Assembly (NCBI GenBank): GCA_023438785.1
Contig: JAEXQJ010000165.1
Location: 1-13,484 of the forward strand
DNA from: Pseudomonadota bacterium
GTDB lineage: Bacteria; Myxococcota_A; Polyangia; Fen-1088
Reading direction: 5' to 3'
DNA: 13,484 nt
Every line of letters starts with the position of its first letter. Within the stretch, counting starts at the first letter, position 1. The position numbers and the translations under genes were made by a program. The notes beneath the pieces were generated by a model. The model saw nothing but the letters and a program-made list of their open reading frames with translations. It did no database searches and was not told the DNA's origin. Below, piece by piece: positions 1-6,733 of this stretch.

Positions 1-402
1 GCGCCGGTTGAGCACGTGCACCCGCGAGGACTCCAGGCCGCCCACCAGGGCGGTCAGCCCCGCAACCGGCAGCAGCCAGACCAAGGCCGCGTGATCGTAA
101 AGGCGAGCCAGCGGCCACCCCAGCACACAGGCCGCCAGCCACAGAAGGGCCCCGCGCACCGCCTGAACGGTCCACGCCGTATCGAGGAAACGGGGATCCT
201 CGCCGCGCTGGCTTTGAATGATGTTGGGTCCGATGCCGATGTCCGAAAAAAGGTGCAGCCCCACCAGAAAGACCGTGACCAACGCCATCAGCCCGAAATG
301 CTCGGGCAGGAGCAGGCGCGTGATGATGAGGTTGGCGCCGAGGCGAATGGCGGCGCTGGCCACCTGGCCCAACCCGGTTATGGTCGATCCCCGCCAAGCC
401 AC
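1..402 (-). CDS. Wzx-type polysaccharide flippase (MOP superfamily), N-terminal part only
   Basis: Lipid-linked oligosaccharide flippase of the inner membrane, expected to move undecaprenyl-PP-linked repeat units to the periplasmic face. Only 134 residues are present; the C-terminal part lies beyond base 1. Seen: hydrophobic helices at about residues 5-28, 36-52, 83-100 and 106-122. The family pattern is clear: GQVASAAIRLGANLIITRLL, then LPEHFGLMALV, then FSDIGIGPNIIQ (about 52-63) and RGEDPRFLDTAWT (66-78). The start is uncertain. GTG at 402 is the only usual start codon in frame for about 50 codons, with a weak GGGG about 9 nt upstream. It leaves the N-terminus a few residues shorter than is common, and the frame stays open upstream (residues reading ARAPEAGLNR). 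It diverges from the polymerase-like gene across 55 bp. Family is clear; substrate is unknown. Confidence 0.8.
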   Translation of the reverse strand, partial: MAWRGSTITGLGQVASAAIRLGANLIITRLLLPEHFGLMALVTVFLVGLHLFSDIGIGPNIIQSQRGEDPRFLDTAWTVQAVRGALLWLAACVLGWPLARLYDHAALVWLLPVAGLTALVGGLESSRVHVLNRR

Positions 403-443
403 GCGATTGAGCCCCGCCTCGGGCGCGCGTGCGGTTGGCGCGC

Positions 444-449
444 TATAGA
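444..449 (+). promoter_or_regulatory. possible -10 element for a leaderless wzy-like transcript
   Basis: TATAGA lies 8 nt before the GTG start at 458, and I see no Shine-Dalgarno sequence there. A transcript starting about 7 nt after this element would begin almost at the start codon. There is no convincing -35 element and the hexamer lacks the conserved final T. This is a weak inference. Confidence 0.2.
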
Positions 450-457
450 CACCCTCA

Positions 458-1846
458 GTGCCTGGATCGCTCGCATACGTCGCGCTTGCCGCCTGGATAC
501 CGTTTTCGGTGCTGGCCTTCGCCGTGTGGCGGCCCGGGAAGGCGGCCGTGATCGTCATGCTGGGTGGGATGCTGCTTCTGCCCGAAGGGGTTTACTTCGA
601 CGCGCCATGGATCCCCCCGTTCGGCAAGCACGACATCTCGGCGACCTGCGCCTTCTTCGGCTTGCTCATCCGCGCGCCCGGCGAAGTGCGCCAGGCCCGC
701 CTGGGCCGTGGGCTCGACGTGCTGCTGCTCCTCCTCGTGCCGGCCACGGCCATTACGGTGATGGGCAACGGCGAGGTGCTGACCTTCGGCGCCGTCCAAC
801 TGCCCGGCCTGTCCCCGCGGGACATTCTGGCCTTCAGCATTCGCGGCATTGTGCAGGTGGGCTTCCCGTTCTGGGTGGGACGCATCTGCATACGCTCGGG
901 TCGCGACGCGCGCATGTTGGCCCGCGTGGCGGTGGGCTTTGGGCTGCTCTATTCGCTCCTCATGCTGTTCGAGATGCGCTTTTCGCCCAACCTGCACCGC
1001 TGGATCTTCGGCTATCACGCGCGTCCCGACTTCTCGCAGACCCTCCGCTGGGGCGGCTATCGCCCCACCGTCTTCATGGAACACGGACTGGCGGTGGCCT
1101 TGTTCGCCTTGGCGGTAGCGCTGTTCGCGGCCAGCGACGGCCGCGCCAGCCCGCGCCGCTTCGGCCTGCCCTCCTGGGCCACCACCGCCTACCAGGCCCT
1201 CATGCTGGTCCTGTGCAAGAGCGTGGGCGCGCTCGTCCTGGGTCTAGTCACGCTGCCCGCCGTCCTCGCCCTGTCGGCCCGTCGCCAACTCGCACTGGCC
1301 GCGCTGCTGGCCAGCGCGTGCGTGGCCTATCCCTTATTGAAGGTGGGCGGCTTGTTCCCCGAGCGCAGCCTGGTTCACTTGTCGCGCCAGTACCTGGGCC
1401 CCGATCGCGCTGCCTCGCTGGCCATGCGCTTCGAGAACGAAGACGCCATGATCGAACATGTGCAGGCTCGTCTGTGGTTTGGTTGGGGAGGTCTGGGACG
1501 CAACCGCCTGTACAACGAAAACGGCGACGATGTGGTGGTGACCGACGGCCACTGGACCATCTTGTTGAGCAGCGGTGGCTTGGTCCTGCTTGGGTGTGTC
1601 TTCGGACTCCTGCTGGTCCCTGTCTTCATGGCCGTGCGCGCAGCCCGCCACGTGCGCGACGGGACCGAGCGCCTGCGCCTAGCCGGGCTGGCTCTGGTCA
1701 CCGCTTGCTGCGCCTTCGACCTTCTGCCCAACGGCCTGTTCAACTTCGCGCCGATGTTCTACGCCGGCGCGCTGGCCCGCCTGTCCACCGAATTGCCACG
1801 GCAGTCAACCGTGGTGCCCGTACAGATCGTGGACGCGGCGTCGTAG
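458..1846 (+). CDS. Wzy/O-antigen-ligase-like polysaccharide polymerase (polytopic membrane protein)
   Basis: Predicted inner-membrane protein of 462 residues, likely the polymerase joining repeat units on the periplasmic side. A ligase role is possible, because the two share a fold. Seen: many hydrophobic segments from residue 5 to about 440 and a large loop at about 300-375. That loop holds the family-like stretches RFENEDAMIEHVQ, WFGWGGLGRNR and VTDGHW. Earlier come RWGGYRPTVFMEHGLAVALF (about 198-217) and LCKSVGALVLG. Start: an in-frame TAG at 446-448 makes GTG 458 the first usual codon. No ribosome binding site is visible, so the transcript may be leaderless. It diverges from the flippase and converges on the next glycosyltransferase with one base between stop codons. 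Sequence alone does not separate polymerase from ligase, but the flippase and PCP neighbours favour Wzy. Confidence 0.8.
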   Translation: MPGSLAYVALAAWIPFSVLAFAVWRPGKAAVIVMLGGMLLLPEGVYFDAPWIPPFGKHDISATCAFFGLLIRAPGEVRQARLGRGLDVLLLLLVPATAITVMGNGEVLTFGAVQLPGLSPRDILAFSIRGIVQVGFPFWVGRICIRSGRDARMLARVAVGFGLLYSLLMLFEMRFSPNLHRWIFGYHARPDFSQTLRWGGYRPTVFMEHGLAVALFALAVALFAASDGRASPRRFGLPSWATTAYQALMLVLCKSVGALVLGLVTLPAVLALSARRQLALAALLASACVAYPLLKVGGLFPERSLVHLSRQYLGPDRAASLAMRFENEDAMIEHVQARLWFGWGGLGRNRLYNENGDDVVVTDGHWTILLSSGGLVLLGCVFGLLLVPVFMAVRAARHVRDGTERLRLAGLALVTACCAFDLLPNGLFNFAPMFYAGALARLSTELPRQSTVVPVQIVDAAS

Positions 1847-1847
1847 G

Positions 1848-3050
1848 TCAGACCGCCTCGCGCAACAGAGCGGCCATTTGCGCGCCGATGCGGCGGATGT
1901 CGTGTTGTTCGGCGACGCAGGCTCGGCCGTGTTGGCCCCATTGGCTCAACTGCTCGATAGGCGCATCCAGGACCTCCTGAAGTGCGGCCGTCAGCGCGTC
2001 CACCGATCCGGCGGGCACCAGCCAGCCGTTGCGTCCCGCCTGCACCAACTCGGGAATGCCGGCCACATAGGTGCTCAACACCGGGCGCGCACGAGCCAAG
2101 GCTTCCATGATCACCACGGGCAATCCCTCGGCGAAGCTGGGCAGGATCAAGGCACAAGACTCGTCCAGGGCGCGACGAATGGCTTGCCCGTCGGCAGCGC
2201 CCACCAGACGAACGCTGTCGTCCAAGCCGTGGCGGGCGATGGCCGCGGCGATCTGGGGGCGCATTTCTCCTTCGCCAATCAACGTCAGGTGGGCCCGTCG
2301 CCCAGTCTGCTGCACGCGCGCCAGCGCCTCGATGAGCAACAATTGCCCTTTCTGTTCCGACAGACGGCCGATGGAGACCAGGCGTCGCTCGGTCGGCAGA
2401 ATCCGGGCCGGCTCATCGAGGAAGGTGCCGTCAACGCCGCAGCGGACCATGCGCACGCGCGGCCAATGCTGGTGAGCACACTGGCGAAAGAGCTGACTGC
2501 ATCCGAAATGGCTGACCGCCACAACGAATGAGGCGCGCTCTATCTTGTCGCGCAACGACCATGCCCAGGCCTGATCGAATTCCTCGGGCCCATGGGCGGT
2601 GAAGCTGAAGCGCAGACCCGCCAATTCGTGAGCCAGCAACGCCAAGGTAGCGGTGTTGGTTCCGAAATGGGCGTGCACGTGCTCGACGCGCTCGCGCCGC
2701 AACCAGCGCACCAGCAGGCACGCCTCGGCCAGGTAGATGAGGTGTCGAAGTACGCCGCGGGGTGAACGACGGCCGAGGAGCAAAGCGCGCACGCCCGCGC
2801 ACCCCAGACGGAACGGCGATCGCAATCCAGCCAACAGCACAGCCCCCAGCAGGCCCAGCGCGCCCGCGTCCAAGAGCACATGCGTGCGCGCCAACTCCTC
2901 CCGATCGGCCGCATCCATCAGCCCTTCCGGTGAGCGTCGAACGCTACAGCGGAAGATCTCCACGCCCGCCGCCTCCACGGCTTGAATCTCACGCCGGATG
3001 AAGGCGTGACTGATCTTCGGATACTGATTGATCAGATAGGCGACCTTCAT
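1848..3050 (-). CDS. GT4 glycosyltransferase, WcaL/AmsK-like
   Basis: A 400-residue retaining GT-B glycosyltransferase, predicted to add a sugar to the lipid-linked repeat unit at the cytoplasmic side of the inner membrane. Seen: the N-terminus MKVAYLINQYPKISHAFIRR, typical of the colanic-acid/amylovoran WcaL/AmsK group, HVHAHFG (124-130), TAHGPEEFD (151-159), VSIGRLSEQKGQ (225-236) and the EX7E motif E308...E316 in FAEGLPVVIMEAL. Length fits the family. The open frame extends upstream to 3254, but that part is antisense to the next gene and has no family features. ATG 3050 is therefore preferred; its binding site is poor (the nearest GGAGG is about 21 nt upstream). It is divergent from the priming transferase. 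The sugar added cannot be told. Confidence 0.88.
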   Translation of the reverse strand: MKVAYLINQYPKISHAFIRREIQAVEAAGVEIFRCSVRRSPEGLMDAADREELARTHVLLDAGALGLLGAVLLAGLRSPFRLGCAGVRALLLGRRSPRGVLRHLIYLAEACLLVRWLRRERVEHVHAHFGTNTATLALLAHELAGLRFSFTAHGPEEFDQAWAWSLRDKIERASFVVAVSHFGCSQLFRQCAHQHWPRVRMVRCGVDGTFLDEPARILPTERRLVSIGRLSEQKGQLLLIEALARVQQTGRRAHLTLIGEGEMRPQIAAAIARHGLDDSVRLVGAADGQAIRRALDESCALILPSFAEGLPVVIMEALARARPVLSTYVAGIPELVQAGRNGWLVPAGSVDALTAALQEVLDAPIEQLSQWGQHGRACVAEQHDIRRIGAQMAALLREAV

Positions 3051-3070
3051 CCCGCGGGGGAAGCTAGCAC

Positions 3071-3097
3071 GCCTCCTTCGAGGAGGCCGCCGCGGCC
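3071..3097. repeat. two overlapping inverted repeats in the divergent leader region
   Basis: GCCTCCT(TCG)AGGAGGC at 3071-3087 forms a perfect 7-bp stem. GGCCG(CCG)CGGCC at 3085-3097 forms a 5-bp stem. They share three bases, so only one can fold fully at a time. They sit in the 111 bp between the divergent GT4 (ATG 3050) and priming transferase (ATG 3162) genes. Possible roles are an operator or a leader-RNA structure. In GC-rich DNA such pairs also arise by chance. Confidence 0.3.
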
Positions 3098-3161
3098 ACC
3101 ACCAGATTTTGCCCGCGACCTTTGCGCAGGACTGGCGTCCAAGGTCGGGAGGCAGTTCACC

Positions 3162-4571
3162 ATGCAGCACGATCCCGGACTTCTCCGCAGCAACGAACAT
3201 GCTGTGGGAGCCGTGCAGCGCCTGGCGGACGCGGGCCTGATTGTCCTCACCCACTATTTGGCAACTGTCCTGTACCCCGATGCCTGGCGGCCCTCAACCA
3301 CACTGGCCACGGCCATCGGCCTCCTGGCCTTCGGATTCGCCGCCGAGCTTGGCGGCCTCTATCGCCCCTGGCGTACCGAGCGCATGTCCCGCGAGATTGG
3401 AAACGTCTTCGTCACCTGGCTGGCCGTGCCTGTCGGTGTGTGGGGCTACGGTTTCGTCAGCAAGACCTCCGCTGACTTCTCACGCGGAGTTTCGCTGACG
3501 TGGTTCGTCCTCGCGCCTTTCGCATTGGCGGCCCTGCGAATTGCCGTGCGGGGCACGCTGCGCATTCTGCGGGCCCACGGTTTCAATCGACGCCGCGTGG
3601 CGATTCTGGGCGCCACCCGCGAGGCCGAAGAGTTGGCCACGGCTTTCGAGGAAAGCCCCTGGCTCGGCTTCGAGCTGCTGGGCGTGTTCGACGATCGCGG
3701 CCCCGAACGTCGCCCTGTCTTTCGACGAGCCGATTGTCGGGTCATCGGCGATTTCACCGATCTGGTGAGACGGGCCCGCGACGGCAACGTTGACATCATC
3801 TACGTGGCTCTGCCCATGCGCGCCGAGGAGCGCAACCTCCGCCTGTTCCACGAATTGGCCGACACCACGGCGACCGTCTATATGGTGGCCGGCCTTTTGA
3901 CCTACGACCTGTTGCGCGCTCATTGGAGCCGCGTGGGCAACGTGCCCGTGGTGGGCATCCACGATACGCCCTTCGAAGGAATGGTCGCCCTGCTCAAGCG
4001 CGTGGAGGACCTCGTGTTGGGCAGCATCATCCTCGCCTTGATCGCCCTACCCATGTTGACGATCGCCGTGGCCATCAAGCTGACGTCACCTGGCCCCGTG
4101 CTGTTTCGCCAGTGGCGCTACGGCCTCAACGGTCGCCGCATCCGCGTTCTCAAGTTCCGCACCATGAGCGTCACCGAGGACGGCGCCGAGGTCAAACAGG
4201 CCATCCGCAACGATCCGCGCGTGACTCGGCTGGGCCGTTTTCTCCGTCGCTCGTCGCTCGACGAGCTGCCTCAGTTTCTGCAGGTCATCACCGGCGCGCT
4301 GTCCATCGTGGGACCGCGTCCGCACGCCGTGATCCACAACGAGACTTATCGCTCCCTCATCGCGGGCTACATGCTCCGCCACATGGTCAAGCCGGGTATC
4401 ACCGGCTGGGCGCAGGTCAACGGCTGGCGCGGCGAGACCGAACAGCTCGAAAAAATGAGAAAGCGCGTGGAGCACGACCTGGAATACATCCGCAATTGGA
4501 GCCTGCTGTGGGACATCAAGATCATCCTGATGACGGTGTTCGGAGCCAAAAAGAACAGGAACGCCTACTAG
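3162..4571 (+). CDS. undecaprenyl-phosphate hexose-1-phosphate transferase (WcaJ/EpsZ-type priming enzyme)
   Basis: Initiating enzyme: it moves hexose-1-phosphate, most often glucose-1-phosphate, from a UDP-sugar to undecaprenyl phosphate at the inner membrane. It has 469 residues, like WcaJ. Seen: four hydrophobic segments at about 22-38, 47-66, 81-100 and 111-130, a nucleotide-binding-like CoA_binding_3 region at about 143-270 (RRVAILGATREAEELATAFE), and a membrane segment at about 285-306. The C-terminal bacterial sugar transferase domain contains KFRTM (331-335), LDELPQ (366-371; D367-E368 match the known catalytic Asp-Glu pair), SIVGPRPH (381-388) and PGITGWAQVNGWRG (411-424). The start has GGGAGG at 3147-3152, 9 nt upstream. 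An upstream in-frame ATG at 2982 would add 60 residues without family features. It leads the block with the PCP-OPX and beta-barrel genes. The exact sugar is inferred from the family. Confidence 0.93.
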   Translation: MQHDPGLLRSNEHAVGAVQRLADAGLIVLTHYLATVLYPDAWRPSTTLATAIGLLAFGFAAELGGLYRPWRTERMSREIGNVFVTWLAVPVGVWGYGFVSKTSADFSRGVSLTWFVLAPFALAALRIAVRGTLRILRAHGFNRRRVAILGATREAEELATAFEESPWLGFELLGVFDDRGPERRPVFRRADCRVIGDFTDLVRRARDGNVDIIYVALPMRAEERNLRLFHELADTTATVYMVAGLLTYDLLRAHWSRVGNVPVVGIHDTPFEGMVALLKRVEDLVLGSIILALIALPMLTIAVAIKLTSPGPVLFRQWRYGLNGRRIRVLKFRTMSVTEDGAEVKQAIRNDPRVTRLGRFLRRSSLDELPQFLQVITGALSIVGPRPHAVIHNETYRSLIAGYMLRHMVKPGITGWAQVNGWRGETEQLEKMRKRVEHDLEYIRNWSLLWDIKIILMTVFGAKKNRNAY

Positions 4572-4738
4572 ACGCGGTGGGTGAGGGGAAGGCCACTCGG
4601 CTCTTCTGGTCGCCCGTGGCCCGTGGGACGCCGGACCCTGAAGTCGCCCCGTCCGCGGGGAATGAGCGCGCGCCCGAGGAGGAAGATCCGTCACCGGCCA
4701 CCCGTCTCGTTCGGCGCGACGGGACACGGCGATTCACC

Positions 4739-6727
4739 ATGCCCGGTGCGCACAGGGTCCAGATGGCCGTGTTGCTTAATCAGCCCCCGCCACTGCGCTC
4801 AGAAGACGAGGGGCCCTCGCTGGAGGAGCTGTTGCGTCGAGGATTGGTGGCACTGGCTTGGCTGCGGCGGCGGGCTTGGTTGCTCATTCAAGCGAGCCTG
4901 CTCGGTGTGGCGCTCGGCTTTCTCAGCGTGCGCCTGCTGCCGCCGCCACGGGTGGCCATCGCCGAGGTGACATTGCATCCCGAGCCCAAGAGCAATCCGG
5001 TGGATCCCGATGCGCGGCCGCGTGCACAGGACCAGCTGCAGTTCTTCGCTGGGGCCGAGAGGGCCTTCACCAGTCGCGAGTCTGTCCGGCGCACGCTCCA
5101 GTTGCTGGGCCATGCGGCGCCTCATGACGATTTCGCGGACGCTGTGGCGCGGCGACTGAAGTTCGAAAACGTGGGCAATCACGATTACGTGGCCAGTCTG
5201 CGCGAGGATTTGTGGCACCGCGACGCACGCGATCCGGTGGAGTTTCTGCGCGTCCACCTCAAGACCTACGTGGACACGGAGATCGGCAAGATCATCAAAG
5301 TGTTCGCCGCCGAGGTGGATTTCCTGCGCGCGCAGACTGCCGCGACGGCGGAGGAGTTGAAGGCCGCTGAAGCAGCCATCGTGGCCTTTCGTGAGGCGCA
5401 CGCGAACCAACTGGCGGATCAGAGCAGGCTTCCCCCCGAGGCGCACACTCAGTTGGAAGCTCGCCGCCTGGAGCTGAGCGGGCAGGTGCGACGGCTGGAG
5501 GGCGAGTTGGAGGCTCTCCGCCGGCAGTTGGCGCGCGGGAGTCATCTGGAGCGCGCCAGGTTGCAGTCCACCCAGAGCTACCGCGACGCCCTGGCCAACT
5601 TGGATCGCCAGCTCAGCGAGGCGCGTGCCCAGGGGTTCGCCGACGGCCATCCGGAGGTCCGGCGACTTGCCAGTGAAAGAGCCAATCTGGAGAAGCTGCT
5701 GGACGAACAATTGCGTTCCGAGGTCAGCGGCATCGAGCGTCGCTCCAACGCCACCGACGATGCATTGCAACGGCAGATCGCCGACGTGGAATCGCAACTG
5801 AGCGCGGCGCGGGCCGAGCGCGGCTTCGTGATGGGCAGCCTGCGCGGCATCCGTGAAGTGAGGAACGTGGCCCCTCGCCTGGAAGCCGACATGGCCGAGT
5901 TGGTGCGCAAGCAAGACGGAGCGAAGCGCATGCTGGAGCAACTGTCCGATCGCCTGCGCCGGGCCGAGATGCAGCTGGAGTTGGAACGGGTGTCGGCCGC
6001 GTCTCGCTACGAGGTCACCACGCCCGCGCGTGACCAGCCCATCCGCCTCAAACGCACGCTGGTGGGACGCGGCGCCTTGGGCATGGGGGCCATGTTGGCT
6101 CTGGTTCTGGCGATCCTGGGCTGGCGGTCCCTGCGCCGGGCAGCGCGCCTGGTGCAGGCGACAGCGGCCGTGTTGTTGCTGGGCGTGCTTGGGGGCTGCG
6201 CCACGCCGGGCACCTTCGTGTGGGCTCGCGATCTCCCTGCGGAGGCGCGAGGCGAGCCAATCATCCAGCCGCGCGACACGGTTTTGGTCGAAGTGGCGGG
6301 CCAGCCCTCGTTATCGGGAGAATTCACCCTGCGCGACGATGGCCACTACGTGCAACCGATGCTGGGCAGCCTGGCGCTTGCAGGGAAGACGCGGGCCGAG
6401 GCGGCGGCGCTCCTGCGCGACAGACTGCAGCAGGTCGTGGTCGATCCGAGGGTGGCAGTGTGGCTCGTGCGTAGCGCCCCGGTGCGCATCAACGTGGTGG
6501 GAGAGGTGCGGACCCCAGGGAGCTACGAGCTGGGGCGTGATCGCAGCGTCGCCGGTGCCCTGGCCTTGGCGGGTTGGCTTACCGAATTCGCGCACCCGGA
6601 CCGCATCTACGTTCTCCGCCCCGGCGAGACCCCGCGCGTGCGCTTCAGCGTGAGCGACCTGTCGACGGGCGGGCCGCGCGCCATGGGCTTCCGCCTGACG
6701 GACGGCGATACCGTGGCGGTCGAGTGA
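4739..6727 (+). CDS. PCP (Wzz/GNVR-type) co-polymerase fused to an OPX export lipoprotein (Wza-like, short)
   Basis: One 662-residue ORF joins two export proteins that are usually separate. PCP half: TM1 at about 46-66, a periplasmic Wzz-like part, a long coiled-coil-prone stretch at about 195-420, the motif TPARDQPIRLKRT (428-440), and TM2 at about 444-462. No Walker motif or tyrosine-kinase domain follows. After RSLRRAAR (463-470) comes a hydrophobic stretch (471-483) and a perfect lipobox LGGC (484-487). The OPX half has the Poly_export/PES region at about 505-577 (IIQPRDTVLVEV, GHYVQPMLGSLALAGKT) and one SLBB domain at about 580-628 (VVGEVRTPGSYELG). Only about 34 residues follow, with no outer-membrane helix as in Wza. 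Start: ATG 4739 or 4763; the latter has AGGG about 5 nt upstream. The frame is open further upstream, even across the preceding gene. GTG 6152 could start a separate OPX but lacks a clear binding site. Domain calls are strong; how the fusion works is inference. Confidence 0.85.
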   Translation: MPGAHRVQMAVLLNQPPPLRSEDEGPSLEELLRRGLVALAWLRRRAWLLIQASLLGVALGFLSVRLLPPPRVAIAEVTLHPEPKSNPVDPDARPRAQDQLQFFAGAERAFTSRESVRRTLQLLGHAAPHDDFADAVARRLKFENVGNHDYVASLREDLWHRDARDPVEFLRVHLKTYVDTEIGKIIKVFAAEVDFLRAQTAATAEELKAAEAAIVAFREAHANQLADQSRLPPEAHTQLEARRLELSGQVRRLEGELEALRRQLARGSHLERARLQSTQSYRDALANLDRQLSEARAQGFADGHPEVRRLASERANLEKLLDEQLRSEVSGIERRSNATDDALQRQIADVESQLSAARAERGFVMGSLRGIREVRNVAPRLEADMAELVRKQDGAKRMLEQLSDRLRRAEMQLELERVSAASRYEVTTPARDQPIRLKRTLVGRGALGMGAMLALVLAILGWRSLRRAARLVQATAAVLLLGVLGGCATPGTFVWARDLPAEARGEPIIQPRDTVLVEVAGQPSLSGEFTLRDDGHYVQPMLGSLALAGKTRAEAAALLRDRLQQVVVDPRVAVWLVRSAPVRINVVGEVRTPGSYELGRDRSVAGALALAGWLTEFAHPDRIYVLRPGETPRVRFSVSDLSTGGPRAMGFRLTDGDTVAVE

Positions 6728-6733
6728 GCGGCC

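Noticed and set aside
16..1980. Long plus-strand open frame of 654 codons
   Set aside because: It runs antisense to the flippase and out of frame with the polymerase-like gene. Its product is Arg/Pro/Gly-rich without domains, as expected of GC-rich shadow frames.
3047..3250. Small minus-strand frame of 67 codons whose TGA overlaps the ATG of the GT4 gene
   Set aside because: The ATGA overlap suggests translational coupling, but the peptide has no features, no binding site was found, and it lies antisense to the start of the priming transferase gene.
3923..4738. N-terminal extension of the PCP-OPX frame back to 3923
   Set aside because: It overlaps the conserved catalytic domain of the priming transferase in another frame and is Arg/His/Pro-rich shadow sequence.
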